Below, piece after piece: positions 17,333 through 26,877 of a DNA stretch of 64,000 nucleotides. A program made the position numbers and the translations under genes. The stretch comes from Staphylococcus sp. NRL 16/872. GTDB lineage: Bacteria; Bacillota; Bacilli; Staphylococcales; Staphylococcaceae. The notes beneath the pieces are model-generated. The model searched no databases. It saw nothing but the letters and a program-made list of their open reading frames with translations, and was not told the origin of the DNA. Where the stretch lies: positions 62,001-126,000 of the forward strand of contig NZ_CP119327.1 in assembly GCF_022815905.2 (NCBI RefSeq). Direction: 5' to 3'. The stretch's first letter is position 1. Every line of letters starts with the position of its first letter.

Positions 17333-18151
17333 ATGGAAGAGTTTGTAATAGAAGGACAAGATATTTCTAAAGTAATCAATCATCAACATATTATTGAACA
17401 AATAAATATGAAATTTCCATATAACTCTATTGTTTTAATTGAGGGGAAAAATGGTTCCGGAAAGAGTATTACTTTGAAAATGTTAGCTCATATATTAAAA
17501 CCATCAAGTGGGAAGTTAAAGGTAAATGGTATTGTAAGTTATGCACCTGATCACTTGCCGTCAACGATTAACTTAACTGTTAAAGAATATCTAAAATTTA
17601 TTGAAGATATAAGTTCAATAAATTTTAGTATGAATATTGAGGAATTGATTAGTCGATTTAATTTAACGTCTTTTTTGGAAAAAAGAATCAAGGAATGTTC
17701 TAAAGGTACTCAACAAAAAGTGAATTTAATTCAATGCTTAGCGAGAAAAGCAGACATTTATATTATGGATGAGCCATTTTCTGGTCTTGATAAGCGTGCG
17801 ATAGTCCAATTAAAATCAATATTCTTGGAATTAAAACAAACTGCAACAGTAGTCCTAACATCTCATGAAGAGGCGTTGGATTATTCATTTGTTACTCATA
17901 AATTTAATTTAGAAACTAAGCATCTTATAGTGAATAAGTATGAAACTCAATCTAAATCAATGATAGTTAAAACGAGAGAACGTTTAGATTCCAATCTATG
18001 TGAAAATTTAAAAGAACTTGAAGCACAAGCAATAAATAATGTTCAAATTAAAGTGAATGTAGCTAAAAGTAATCGATTAATTGCCTTGTTAATCGAGCAA
18101 GATTACTTTATTCAAGAGGTAAGAGAGGATAATGATGATGGCACTTATTAA
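17333..18151 (+). CDS. ABC transporter ATP-binding protein
   Basis: A 272-residue ATPase. Walker A is EGKNGSGKS (~residues 37-45), the signature is degenerate (CSKGTQQK instead of LSGGQ), Walker B is YIMDEPFSG (~142-150), and a switch His lies in LTSHEE. KGTQQ-type signatures are common in bacitracin/lantibiotic-immunity type exporters (CcmA/DrrA class). A C-terminal ~70-residue extension follows the nucleotide-binding domain. It overlaps the permease gene, so the two are coupled. The substrate is unknown; antimicrobial-peptide immunity is one possibility. Confidence 0.88.
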   Translation: MEEFVIEGQDISKVINHQHIIEQINMKFPYNSIVLIEGKNGSGKSITLKMLAHILKPSSGKLKVNGIVSYAPDHLPSTINLTVKEYLKFIEDISSINFSMNIEELISRFNLTSFLEKRIKECSKGTQQKVNLIQCLARKADIYIMDEPFSGLDKRAIVQLKSIFLELKQTATVVLTSHEEALDYSFVTHKFNLETKHLIVNKYETQSKSMIVKTRERLDSNLCENLKELEAQAINNVQIKVNVAKSNRLIALLIEQDYFIQEVREDNDDGTY

Positions 18152-18842
18152 TTATCATTTTAAGAACTTTATAAGAACGTATAAGTGGATTGGACCGTTA
18201 GTGATTTTTTTACTCTTGGTAGTCATTTTATATGCTTATTCAGGGCAACCAATACTGTCTAGTTTTGCTAGTACCTCAATGCTTCTTCTTTTTATTTCAA
18301 CTTGGATAACTGTAATCATTTTAGACGTTGATTCTATAAAAGAGAAACAATTACTATTCACTCAATTAAAATCTAAAAAAACATACTTAACCAGTAAATT
18401 AATATTCTCTTTTATCATAATTTTGCCATTAAGTTTATGGGCGATTATTTATCCTATCATTACTTTTAGATTTGAACATATGCCTAATTTGATAGAAATC
18501 TTAGTAGGTCTATATAGTCATATAATTATAATAGCTTTAGGCGTTATTATAACAACGTTAATTAAATCTTTAACTAGAATTTCTAATAAACTTATTTGGT
18601 TATTCATTGTGTTAATATGCTTAATCTCAATGTTACGAGGAATTCTTATTCAAACATTTCCGATTTTAAAATATATTCTATGGATTTTTCCACCCGTTAG
18701 TGATTTTCTTAATATGCTAAATAAAAGTCTAACAGATGTATTAAGTGTTTCATTCTTACTTATTAATTTTTGGATGATTGGTTATTTAATTGTGGCGTTG
18801 ATATTACTATATACCATTTTTAATAAGTCGGAATATATGTAG
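18138..18842 (+). CDS. ABC-2 type permease
   Basis: A ~234-residue protein with six predicted helices and no extracellular domain, as expected for the membrane partner of the preceding ATPase. Three consecutive ATG codons occur (18132, 18135, 18138); the SD AGAGAGGA at 18122-18129 best fits the last. The gene overlaps the ATPase stop by about 14-20 bases. A terminator follows at 18875. No family-specific motif identifies a substrate. Confidence 0.82.
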   Translation: MALINYHFKNFIRTYKWIGPLVIFLLLVVILYAYSGQPILSSFASTSMLLLFISTWITVIILDVDSIKEKQLLFTQLKSKKTYLTSKLIFSFIIILPLSLWAIIYPIITFRFEHMPNLIEILVGLYSHIIIIALGVIITTLIKSLTRISNKLIWLFIVLICLISMLRGILIQTFPILKYILWIFPPVSDFLNMLNKSLTDVLSVSFLLINFWMIGYLIVALILLYTIFNKSEYM

Positions 18843-18874
18843 AAAGAGTTCCATATTATTGAATACACAATTAG

Positions 18875-18937
18875 AGGTTGAGACAAAAGTGTCTAGGATT
18901 TCCTAGAACGTAAACGCTTTATGTCTCAACCTTTTTC
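18875..18937. terminator. Staphylococcal 'GGTTGAGACA' repeat terminator
   Basis: AGGTTGAGACA (18875-18885) pairs with TGTCTCAACCT (18922-18932) around an inner TCTAGG/CCTAGA hairpin, followed by T5. This motif is a common staphylococcal intergenic element and here separates convergent genes. Confidence 0.85.
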
Positions 18938-18953
18938 ATTATTTTATAAATGA

Positions 18954-19883
18954 TTATTCCATGCTTCCGTGAATCGTCTCGATATTATGTTTCATCATTT
19001 TATAATAAGAATCTCCTTTAGATCCTTTTTCTCCAATTGAATCTGTAAATACTTCTCCGTAAATACTTTTACCAGTTTCTTCAGATAAGCTATTCATAGA
19101 TTTTTTGTCTACACTTGTTTCAACTAATAAATGTTTAATGTGATTGTCTTTAACAAATTTTATAGCTTGTTTCATTTGTGAAGGTGTGCCTTGTTTTTCA
19201 GTATTGATTTCCCAAATATAGCCAGGTTTAATATCGAATGCTTTTGAAAAATATTTGAAAGCACCTTCACTTGTAATCATGGCACGTTCTTGTTTCGGAA
19301 TATCATTAAATTTATTTTTACTATCCTTGTTTAACTTTTCCAATTGGGCAAGATAAGTCTTACCTTGTTTCTCATAGTCTGCTTTATGTGATGAATCTGC
19401 TTTAATCAGTTGTTCTTGAATGTTCTTCACATATTGAATACCATTATCTAAACTCAACCAAGCATGTGGGTCAATCTTATCTTTATTACCAGTTTCCCCA
19501 TTTAAATAAATGGGTTTCACGCCTTTAGACACCGCGAAGACTGACTTATCATCAGTAGATTTACCTGCTTGTTTTAACGCTTTTTCAAACCAACCGTTAC
19601 CAGATTCTAAATTGAAACCGTTGTAGAAGATGACATCTGCATCAGTCAGTTGTTTAATATCTTTCGGTTTAACTTCATATTCATGAGGGTCTTGTCCTAC
19701 AGGGACGATGCTATGAACGTCTACCTTATCTCCACCTATATGTTTGACCATATCATAAATAATGGAGTTAGTAGTCACGACCTTCAATTTGTCGTGATGT
19801 TTGCTGTGTTGTTCATTAGAATTTGAACTACAAGCTGCTAGAACGAGCATTAATGCAATAAGTAATGGAATAAATTTTTTCAT
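18954..19883 (-). CDS. mntC: Manganese ABC transporter substrate-binding lipoprotein MntC
   Basis: A 309-residue lipoprotein with lipobox LAAC (Cys18). It matches S. aureus MntC along its whole length. The metal ligands appear as His67, His140, Glu206 and Asp281, in the contexts GQDPHEYE, DPHAWLS, TSEGAF and FTDSIG, i.e. the two-His/Glu/Asp site of cluster A-I manganese-binding proteins. It captures Mn2+ outside the membrane and delivers it to MntB. It is the last gene of mntABC; its ATG overlaps the mntB stop (ATGA). Confidence 0.97.
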   Translation of the reverse strand: MKKFIPLLIALMLVLAACSSNSNEQHSKHHDKLKVVTTNSIIYDMVKHIGGDKVDVHSIVPVGQDPHEYEVKPKDIKQLTDADVIFYNGFNLESGNGWFEKALKQAGKSTDDKSVFAVSKGVKPIYLNGETGNKDKIDPHAWLSLDNGIQYVKNIQEQLIKADSSHKADYEKQGKTYLAQLEKLNKDSKNKFNDIPKQERAMITSEGAFKYFSKAFDIKPGYIWEINTEKQGTPSQMKQAIKFVKDNHIKHLLVETSVDKKSMNSLSEETGKSIYGEVFTDSIGEKGSKGDSYYKMMKHNIETIHGSME

Positions 19884-20716
19884 GTTGTTTGTACACCTCT
19901 ATACTTTGTTTTTATTTTTGAAAAGAGAAGGGCCAATAAATAAATACTAAATGTTGCAATCACAATCGTCGCACCACTAGGCAGATTGTAAATAAAGCTA
20001 AAGTATAAGCCGATGATAGAACTTATGACGCCTATCAAACTTGCTACAATCATCATCGAATATAAATTCTTTGTGATTAAAAAGGCGGTCGAGGCCGGTG
20101 TAACAAGTAAGGCAACGACTAAGATAATGCCGACAGTTTGAATACTAGCGACGGTTACTAAGGCAAGTAATAGCATTACAAAATAATGAATCATCGTTGT
20201 ATTCAATCCACTCACACGGCTAAATGTGGTATCAAAGGTTGAAATCATTAATGGTCGATAAAGTATGCCAATCAGTAACATCACGATGACGCCAATAATG
20301 ATGGTTGTCCAAAACGTTTGTTGAGTGATGGCGAGTAAGTTTCCGAATAAAATATGATGTAAATCTGTTGTACTATTGATAAGACTAATAATGATGACAC
20401 CCGTTGCGAGAAATGCAGTGAAACTAATGCCGATTGCTGCATCAGGTTTGGTTTTACTATTGTTTGAAATGTATCCAATTAATAAACTTGCAATCATGCC
20501 AGTTACTAATGCCCCGATGAACATCGGAATATTGAATAGGAAAGATAAAGCCACACCAGGTAAAACTGCATGACTCATTGCATCTCCCATCAACGATAAT
20601 CCACGAAGGATGATCAAACTCCCAACAGTTCCACACACAACACCTACAATAATTGAGGTCATTAATGCTCGATTTAAGAACTGATAATCAAATAAATGTT
20701 GAATGAAATCAGTCAT
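19880..20716 (-). CDS. mntB: Manganese ABC transporter permease MntB
   Basis: A ~278-residue ABC-3 family permease with eight to nine helices, ending in the basic tail SKIKTKYRG. The family segment LSLMGDAMSHAVLPGVAL appears near residues 45-65. The ATG at 20716 is favoured over the upstream ATGs because AAAGGAGTGG lies just before it; the reading then begins MTDFIQHLF, as in homologues. It overlaps the 3' end of mntA by eight bases and mntC by four, consistent with one tightly coupled transcript. Confidence 0.96.
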   Translation of the reverse strand: MTDFIQHLFDYQFLNRALMTSIIVGVVCGTVGSLIILRGLSLMGDAMSHAVLPGVALSFLFNIPMFIGALVTGMIASLLIGYISNNSKTKPDAAIGISFTAFLATGVIIISLINSTTDLHHILFGNLLAITQQTFWTTIIIGVIVMLLIGILYRPLMISTFDTTFSRVSGLNTTMIHYFVMLLLALVTVASIQTVGIILVVALLVTPASTAFLITKNLYSMMIVASLIGVISSIIGLYFSFIYNLPSGATIVIATFSIYLLALLFSKIKTKYRGVQTT

Positions 20717-21452
20717 TTGGTAGGCCACTCCTTTCATCAAAAGTAGAAGTCACATTAAATAGAAATGTACGATTTAAATATTGTGACTGCATCGCTTGAT
20801 GACTAGGACCGAAGAATCTAACGGTACGATTAAGTAAAAGGATTCGATCGAAATAATGTTCTGCTTTAGATAAATCATGATGCACAATGAGAATGAGCTT
20901 GCCTTGAATTTTTAATTGACGAAGCTTATCCATAATAAGTTGCTCACTATTAAAATCGATGCCAACAAACGGTTCGTCTAAGAGATAGACGCTACTATCT
21001 GACATCAATGCTCTTGCCACAAGTACACGTTGTAACTGACCACCACTAAGCTCAGAAATTTGTTTGAATTGTAATGATTCTAAGTCCAAGTCTTTTAATA
21101 GTATTTGAAACTTCACTTTTGATGCGTGATCGACACGTTTGAACCAGCCAATGGTTTGGTAACAACCTGATAATATGACTTTCTCCACATTGATTGGAAA
21201 GTCTAAGTCTAATTGTGCTTTTTGAGGAATATATGTAATGTATTGCAATTGTTTATGTATGAATTTGCCATATAAATACATCTCGCCGGTTGCGTTAAAT
21301 TCGCCGATTAGACATTTCAACAAAGAAGATTTACCAGCACCATTGGGCCCCATAATGCCAATAATTTCCCCAGAAATTGGAATCTTTAAAGAAATATCTT
21401 TAAGCACATGTTTGTGATTTAAATGCAAATTCATATTGCTCATTTCTATCAA
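20709..21452 (-). CDS. mntA: Manganese ABC transporter ATP-binding protein MntA
   Basis: A 247-residue ATPase. Walker A is GPNGAGKSS (~residues 35-43), the signature is LSGGQLQRV (~135), Walker B is VYLLDEPFVG and the switch is IVHHD. It energises Mn2+ import with MntB and MntC. The start is TTG 21452, eight bases after an AGGAGG SD. An MntR-type palindrome lies 24 bases upstream, so Mn-dependent repression is likely. mntR itself is not adjacent, unlike in S. aureus, where it is divergent from mntABC. Confidence 0.95.
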   Translation of the reverse strand: MIEMSNMNLHLNHKHVLKDISLKIPISGEIIGIMGPNGAGKSSLLKCLIGEFNATGEMYLYGKFIHKQLQYITYIPQKAQLDLDFPINVEKVILSGCYQTIGWFKRVDHASKVKFQILLKDLDLESLQFKQISELSGGQLQRVLVARALMSDSSVYLLDEPFVGIDFNSEQLIMDKLRQLKIQGKLILIVHHDLSKAEHYFDRILLLNRTVRFFGPSHQAMQSQYLNRTFLFNVTSTFDERSGLPND

Positions 21453-21475
21453 TCAATTACCTCCTAAATAAAAGT

Positions 21476-21489
21476 TTAGGTTAACCTAA
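21476..21489 (-). promoter_or_regulatory. MntR/DtxR-type operator of mntABC
   Basis: TTAGGTTAACCTAA is a perfect 14-base palindrome in the mntA promoter region and has the TTAGG...CCTAA half-sites of DtxR/MntR-family operators. Confidence 0.75.
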
Positions 21490-21666
21490 TTTATTTCATA
21501 ATAAACACCAAAATTAAAGTGTGTCAAGTTGAGTTAGCAAATAAAAATATGAATAGTGTATGTAATGATTCAAGAAAAGATGCGTTTAATCGCATTCCAA
21601 TCATTGTCGTTGCTACATTGAATTAATATAAGTAAGATTGACAATTAAAAATTTAAATGTAAAATA

Positions 21667-21689
21667 TAAAACGTAATAATTACGATTTA
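21667..21689 (+). promoter_or_regulatory. Zur box upstream of the CobW GTPase gene
   Basis: This 23-base site has the core CGTAATAATTACG and matches the Gram-positive Zur consensus (core TCGTAATNATTACGA with TAAA/TTTA flanks) at all but one position. It ends 21 bases before the start codon, so zinc-dependent repression is expected. Confidence 0.85.
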
Positions 21690-21710
21690 AAAACAGAAAG
21701 GTATGATTTT

Positions 21711-22910
21711 ATGGGTAAGATACCTGTAACGGTATTGAGTGGTTATCTCGGCTCAGGCAAAACGACGTTACTTAACCACATTTTAAATAATCGTGAAGGC
21801 CGTCGTATTGCGGTTATTGTGAATGATATGAGCGAAGTGAATATTGATAAAGATTTAGTTGCAGATGGTGGGGGTCTGTCTCGAACGGATGAAAAGTTGG
21901 TTGAATTATCTAATGGCTGTATTTGTTGTACACTTAGAGATGATTTATTAAAAGAAGTGGAGCGTCTAGTAGAGAAAGGTAACATCGATTATATTGTGAT
22001 TGAGTCTACAGGGATATCTGAACCTGTACCAGTAGCGCAAACATTCTCTTATATTGATGAAGAAATGGGAATTGATCTTACATCGATTTGTCAATTGGAT
22101 ACGATGGTAACAGTGGTAGATGCCAATCGATTTATTAATGATATTAATTCCGAAGATTTACTTGTAGACCGTGATCAAGGTGCAGATCAAACAGATGAAC
22201 GTTCTATTGCAGATTTACTCATTGATCAAGTAGAGTTCTGTGATGTGCTTGTGCTTAATAAGACGGATTTAGTAACCGAAGAAGAATTGAGCAAATTAGA
22301 GAATATCCTTAAAAAATTGCAACCTGATGCAAAACTAATCAAAACGATAAATGCTGAAGTGGACATTGAGGAAGTATTAAATACAGGGCGTTTTGATTTT
22401 GAGAAAGCAAGCAATTCTGCAGGTTGGATTAAGGAATTGACTGAGGGCGGACATGCTGAGCATACACCTGAAACTGAAGAGTACGGTATCAGTTCATTTG
22501 TTTACTCAAGACGATTACCGTTTCACGCGAAACGTTTTAATGATTGGTTAGAACAAATGCCCGATAATATCGTACGTTCTAAAGGTATTGTATGGCTTGC
22601 ACAGTATAACCAAGTGGCATGTTTGCTTTCACAGGCAGGCTCATCATGTAATATACATCCAGTAACATATTGGGTAGCAGCAATGTCACCCGAACATCGT
22701 GAACATATCTTTCAACAACGTCCCGATGTAGCAGATAGTTGGGATATAGAATATGGCGATAGAAATACACAATTTGTTATTATTGGCACAGATTTAAATC
22801 AAGAAAAGATTGAAAATGAGTTAGACCAATGTTTAGTTAACAGCGAAGAAATTGGCAGTGATTGGAGCCAGTTAGAAGATCCATATCACTGGCAAATTAG
22901 ACAAGCTTAA
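21711..22910 (+). CDS. CobW/G3E family GTP-binding zinc metallochaperone (ZagA/YciC-like)
   Basis: A 399-residue G3E GTPase. Walker A is [10 protein letters not shown] (residues 11-20), the metal-binding CxCC motif is [10 protein letters not shown] (Cys70, 72, 73), NKTD at ~183 gives base specificity, and the C-terminal CobW_C domain starts near residue 262. B. subtilis ZagA (YciC), with the same layout and Zur control, helps deliver zinc to dependent enzymes during limitation. The Zur box immediately upstream supports the same role. Divergent from mntABC and followed by a terminator, so probably monocistronic. Confidence 0.92.
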   Translation: MGKIPVTVLSGYLGSGKTTLLNHILNNREGRRIAVIVNDMSEVNIDKDLVADGGGLSRTDEKLVELSNGCICCTLRDDLLKEVERLVEKGNIDYIVIESTGISEPVPVAQTFSYIDEEMGIDLTSICQLDTMVTVVDANRFINDINSEDLLVDRDQGADQTDERSIADLLIDQVEFCDVLVLNKTDLVTEEELSKLENILKKLQPDAKLIKTINAEVDIEEVLNTGRFDFEKASNSAGWIKELTEGGHAEHTPETEEYGISSFVYSRRLPFHAKRFNDWLEQMPDNIVRSKGIVWLAQYNQVACLLSQAGSSCNIHPVTYWVAAMSPEHREHIFQQRPDVADSWDIEYGDRNTQFVIIGTDLNQEKIENELDQCLVNSEEIGSDWSQLEDPYHWQIRQA

Positions 22911-22941
22911 GATGATATATGAGTATAATTAGATAATTGTG

Positions 22942-22979
22942 AAAACCTGGGACAAATTTAAGGCGTCTCAGGTTTTATT
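22942..22979 (+). terminator. Terminator after the CobW GTPase
   Basis: AAAACCTGGGAC (22942-22953) pairs with GTCTCAGGTTTT (22965-22976) with one mismatch and T/A-rich ends. Confidence 0.8.
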
Positions 22980-23105
22980 ATTCTCATAAACTATGTACAG
23001 AAACATTAAATTAGAAAATTTTTTAAATTAATTGAATATTTCGAACAAATAAGGTTCAAAATTTTGTATAATAGCAAGTAAATTAGAAATAGGAGCAACA
23101 GACAT

Positions 23106-24467
23106 ATGACGAAACACAAACTTTCACTTAAAGATAATATTTTCATTGGATCGATGTTGTTTGGTCTATTCTTTGGTGCTGGGAACTTAATCTTTCCAAT
23201 TCATCTCGGTCAAACAGCAGGATCTAATGTGTTACTCGCCAATCTTGGCTTTTTAATTACAGCAATTGGGTTACCGTTCTTAGGGATTGTAGCGATTGGC
23301 ATTTCTAAAACGAATGGTGTCTTTGAAATTTCTTCAAGAGTAAGTAAAATTTATGGTTACCTATTTACTATCGCATTATACCTTGTAATAGGACCATTTT
23401 TCGCCTTGCCGAGGCTTGCGACAACATCTTACGAAATTGCATTTTCTCCATTTGTTTCACCTAGTACAGGTAAGATTTTGCTGCCAATTTTTAGTATTTT
23501 GTTCTTCTTAATTGCATGGTTCTTTGCGAGAAGACCTTCAAAAATACTTGATTATATAGGCAAATTTTTAAATCCAGTATTCTTAATTCTGTTAGGTGTT
23601 GTAGTCTTATTAGCATTTATTCGTCCGATGGGTGGTATTAGCCATGCGCCAGTAAGTGCGAATTATAGCAATAGCGTATTACTTAAAGGCTTTATCGATG
23701 GTTATAACACGCTTGATGCCTTAGCGTCACTTGCTTTCGGAATCATTATCGTAACCACAATTAAGAAATTAGGTATCACCAATCCTAATAGTATTGCGAA
23801 AGAAACGTTCAAATCTGGTGCCATTAGTATTATTGCGATGGGCGTGATTTATACGTTATTAGCGATTATGGGTACGATGAGTTTAGGGCGTTTTAAAGTC
23901 AGTGAAAATGGTGGTATCGCACTTGCACAAATCGCACAATACTACCTTGGCGATTATGGCATTATCGTCTTGTCATTAATCATCGTCGTGGCATGTTTAA
24001 AAACGGCAATTGGGTTGATTACTGCATTTTCAGAAACATTTACAGAACTCTTCCCGACAATGAACTATCTATGGTTAGCGACAGGTGTGGCAGTGTTAGC
24101 ATGTATCTTCGCTAACGTGGGATTAACGAAAATTATTATGTACTCAACACCAGTGTTGATGTTCATCTATCCTTTAGCGATTACGTTAATCTTGTTAACA
24201 TTGGCAAGCCCATTATTCAATCATTCAACGATTGTTTATAAATTTACGACGTTCTTTACAATGTTCGCCGCGTTCTTTGATGGTGTGAATGCCAGTCCTG
24301 AATTGTTTGCGAAGACATCATTTGCGCAAGCGTTAATCGGTTTTGCTCAAAAATATTTACCATTCTTTACGATTGGGATGGGATGGATTGTTCCGGCAAT
24401 TATCGGATTTATTATAGGATTTATCGTTTATAAAGCGCGTTCTGGACGTCGCAAACAAGTTCAATAA
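23106..24467 (+). CDS. brnQ: Branched-chain amino acid carrier BrnQ
   Basis: A 453-residue LIVCS-family symporter for leucine, isoleucine and valine, driven by Na+ or H+. Twelve helices are predicted. The N-terminal signature [22 protein letters not shown]-like segment ([15 protein letters not shown]) and [15 protein letters not shown] are diagnostic. The C-terminus ends in a short basic tail (YKARSGRRK). ATG 23106 follows AGGAG by about ten bases; a TATAAT lies at ~23066. Staphylococci often carry several brnQ copies; which one this is cannot be said. Confidence 0.95.
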   Translation: MTKHKLSLKDNIFIGSMLFGLFFGAGNLIFPIHLGQTAGSNVLLANLGFLITAIGLPFLGIVAIGISKTNGVFEISSRVSKIYGYLFTIALYLVIGPFFALPRLATTSYEIAFSPFVSPSTGKILLPIFSILFFLIAWFFARRPSKILDYIGKFLNPVFLILLGVVVLLAFIRPMGGISHAPVSANYSNSVLLKGFIDGYNTLDALASLAFGIIIVTTIKKLGITNPNSIAKETFKSGAISIIAMGVIYTLLAIMGTMSLGRFKVSENGGIALAQIAQYYLGDYGIIVLSLIIVVACLKTAIGLITAFSETFTELFPTMNYLWLATGVAVLACIFANVGLTKIIMYSTPVLMFIYPLAITLILLTLASPLFNHSTIVYKFTTFFTMFAAFFDGVNASPELFAKTSFAQALIGFAQKYLPFFTIGMGWIVPAIIGFIIGFIVYKARSGRRKQVQ

Positions 24468-24479
24468 TTTAAAAATTAT

Positions 24480-24527
24480 AAGCTATGTTTAACTCATTTA
24501 ATATGAGCTAAGCATGGCTTATTTTTT
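24480..24527 (+). terminator. Terminator after brnQ
   Basis: Imperfect arms at 24480-24497 and 24503-24520 (AAGC-ATG...CAT-GCTT type pairing with CTCAT/ATGAG inside), followed by T6. Confidence 0.8.
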
Positions 24528-24559
24528 ATGTAATTACGAAGTTACCGCGAAAATCTTTG

Positions 24560-24612
24560 TTGTACAAATTAAAATATTATAGTACTATATAAATCGTAAT
24601 TATTTCGATTTA
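24560..24612 (+). promoter_or_regulatory. Promoter and overlapping Zur box of the methyltransferase/ABC operon
   Basis: TTGTAC (24560-24565) and TACTAT (24583-24588) are separated by 17 bases. Directly downstream, 24590-24612 is a Zur-like site with core TCGTAATTATTTCGA and TAAA/TTTA ends, one base away from the consensus. The site covers the expected transcription start, a typical place for a repressor. Confidence 0.82.
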
Positions 24613-24632
24613 ATGATAGCGAGGAGAATTTG

Positions 24633-25325
24633 ATGACTAAGAGTTATGAGGTTTGGTGGCACAAGGGAGAAGAAACGGACGATGACATGGCCCGCGATCA
24701 CCAAGAAGCATGGGATAGAACGATTCAACTACTTGATCCTTCAGATGTTGAAGGTAAAACGATTTTAGATGTGGGATGTAATCAAGGAGGATTTTTACGA
24801 CAGTTATACGACAACGTTCAATTCAAATCAGGTGTAGGGATTGACTTAGCCCGTTTATCTTTGGAAAAGGCAGGCGCATTAAAAGGACAACGTCCACTTA
24901 ACTATTTTTTAACGGATAAACCACAAGATACAAAACGTACATATGATACGGCAGTCAGTACATCAGTATTATATTTAATCGACGATCTGCCGCAACATGC
25001 GCAAGATTTAAAAGAAGTGTTAAAACCGGGTGGCGTTTATTATGCAACGTTTGCAGATTTAACGCATAATCCGAGTCGCCAATTTATGGATGACACGATT
25101 AATAAATATGGCGCGACACCTTCTCAGAATCACTCGTTAAAGCATATTGTTGATAGCTTTGTTGATGCTGGATTTGAAGTGGCAGTTATGAAAGAACCAG
25201 TTCCTGACGTCATAGATTTAACGCATTATAGTGACTTTTATTTAACACCTAATGATTATTTACGCACGCTGTGTGAAGAGTCATTTTTAATAAAAGCAAG
25301 ATTGAAAGAAGGTACTGTGGAATGA
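24633..25325 (+). CDS. Class I SAM-dependent methyltransferase (Zur operon)
   Basis: A 230-residue methyltransferase with SAM motif I at ILDVGCNQGGFLRQLY (~residues 46-61), the acidic GIDLA after strand 2, and a post-motif segment LKEVLKPGGVYYATF. The N-terminal WWHKGEE region may shape the acceptor site. The substrate is unknown. As first gene of a Zur-box operon that continues into a NikA/Opp-type importer, it could modify a small metal-binding molecule, but this is inference. ATG 24633 follows GAGGAGA; the TTG just before it is too close. Its stop overlaps the next start (ATGA). Confidence 0.85.
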   Translation: MTKSYEVWWHKGEETDDDMARDHQEAWDRTIQLLDPSDVEGKTILDVGCNQGGFLRQLYDNVQFKSGVGIDLARLSLEKAGALKGQRPLNYFLTDKPQDTKRTYDTAVSTSVLYLIDDLPQHAQDLKEVLKPGGVYYATFADLTHNPSRQFMDDTINKYGATPSQNHSLKHIVDSFVDAGFEVAVMKEPVPDVIDLTHYSDFYLTPNDYLRTLCEESFLIKARLKEGTVE

Positions 25326-26875
25326 GAAAGAGACTATTAATGACGATGGCTACCAGTGCAGCGCTCTTACTAGCGGGATGTGGGAACGACCATAAAGATA
25401 GTAAGAATATCACTGTATCTTTACCGACTGAGGCAAAGGCAGACAAGCTTGATGCACAAGGTTATGATGCGGCAATGCCTGTATACAGTGCAGTATATGA
25501 TGCGTTAGTGAAATATGATAAGGACAAAGGCATTAAAGTAGGCTTAGCAGATAAATGGAGCGTTGATGACTCTGGTAAAGTGTACGAATTTCATTTGAAA
25601 GATAATGTTAAATTCTCGGATGGCTCAAAGTTAGACGCTAAAGCGGTGAAATTCTCAATTGAGCGCGCAAAAGCAATGAATAAGGATACGACGGTAGAAA
25701 CGTTAAAGAAATTAGATAAAGTTGTCGTGAAAAATGATCATGTCGTCCAAATTAAATTGAAATCTCCGTCAAATCAAGTGTTGAACGAATTAACGCAAGT
25801 CAGACCTTTACGCATTATGAGTCCTCATTCTGTAGAAGGTGAGAAAGTGACAGGTAAATTCAAGAAAGCGATTGGTACTGGTGCGTTCGTAGTGGATAAA
25901 ACAGGTAAAGAAAAGACAACAATGAAGCCTAATAAATATTTCGATAATCAACATCCAGTGAAATACAATCTAGCTTTCCAAACGATTGAAGATGGTGATT
26001 CTAGAAACGCTGCTGTTCAAAGTGGCTCAGTAGATATATCCGGTGGATCACTAGGTATGTTATCGGATCAACAACTGAAGCAAGATAAGAAGAACGATAA
26101 ATTAACGCTTGAGGATAGACCAAGTACCGTAAGTCATTTCATGGCGTTTAATCCGAATAATAAAACATTGAGCAATAAAGTGATTCGCGAAGCGATAAGT
26201 AAGAGTATCAATGCGAAAGATATTGCTGGAAGATCCGTTGATGGACTATTTCAAAAAAATGTACAATACGTCAATAAAGATAATCAACAACCCCATGTAT
26301 TTGATATTCCCGCTGCTGAGAAACTGCTAAAAACTGAAGGTTACAACAAAAATAAAGATGGTAGTTTTGAAAAAGATGGTAAACCATTATCATTCAATTT
26401 AGTGATTCAAACGGCAGAATTTCCAAGTTGGAAAGATAAGGCAGAACAAATACAACGTGATATGAAACAAGCAGGAATTAAAGTGAACATTAAAACATTA
26501 GATTCACAATCTTATTACGACACATTGTGGACTAAAAAAGACTATGACCTCATTTTCTATAGAACGTATTCAGATGCGTTAATGCCATATAACTTTATGG
26601 GATCAGTATTTAAAAATAATGGCGGTAAGCCTGGTGTCTTAGCTAATGATGACACGCTTACAAAACAATTAGATGACTATCCATCAAATGTATCGAAAGA
26701 AGACCAACAACACGCCTTTGATGACATCTTTAAGCACTTTAATAAACAATATTATGGTGTGCCAATCGCTTATCCAAATGAAACGTTTGTAGTAAGTGAT
26801 AAAGTGAAAGCATTTAAATTCTCAGGATTAACGGATGCGCCAATCGACTATAAAGCATTGAAAGTTAAAGAATAA
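25322..26875 (+). CDS. NikA/OppA-type ABC substrate-binding lipoprotein
   Basis: A 517-residue SBP_bac_5 protein with signal peptide and lipobox LLAGC (Cys20). The family pattern is clear: VYDALVKYD, LADKWSVDDSGKVYEFHLKD, VKFSDGSKL, RPSTVSHFMAFNP and VIREAISKSI. Similar staphylococcal proteins bind metal complexes (NikA with Ni-histidine, CntA with metal-staphylopine) or peptides. The Zur box favours a zinc-chelate ligand, but the ligand cannot be read from sequence. It overlaps the methyltransferase stop by four bases and precedes the first permease by two bases. Confidence 0.88.
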   Translation: MRKRLLMTMATSAALLLAGCGNDHKDSKNITVSLPTEAKADKLDAQGYDAAMPVYSAVYDALVKYDKDKGIKVGLADKWSVDDSGKVYEFHLKDNVKFSDGSKLDAKAVKFSIERAKAMNKDTTVETLKKLDKVVVKNDHVVQIKLKSPSNQVLNELTQVRPLRIMSPHSVEGEKVTGKFKKAIGTGAFVVDKTGKEKTTMKPNKYFDNQHPVKYNLAFQTIEDGDSRNAAVQSGSVDISGGSLGMLSDQQLKQDKKNDKLTLEDRPSTVSHFMAFNPNNKTLSNKVIREAISKSINAKDIAGRSVDGLFQKNVQYVNKDNQQPHVFDIPAAEKLLKTEGYNKNKDGSFEKDGKPLSFNLVIQTAEFPSWKDKAEQIQRDMKQAGIKVNIKTLDSQSYYDTLWTKKDYDLIFYRTYSDALMPYNFMGSVFKNNGGKPGVLANDDTLTKQLDDYPSNVSKEDQQHAFDDIFKHFNKQYYGVPIAYPNETFVVSDKVKAFKFSGLTDAPIDYKALKVKE

Positions 26876-26877
26876 TC

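Noticed and set aside
23005-23045. CodY box before brnQ
   Set aside because: Only the GAAAATT half matches; five or six mismatches in the other half.
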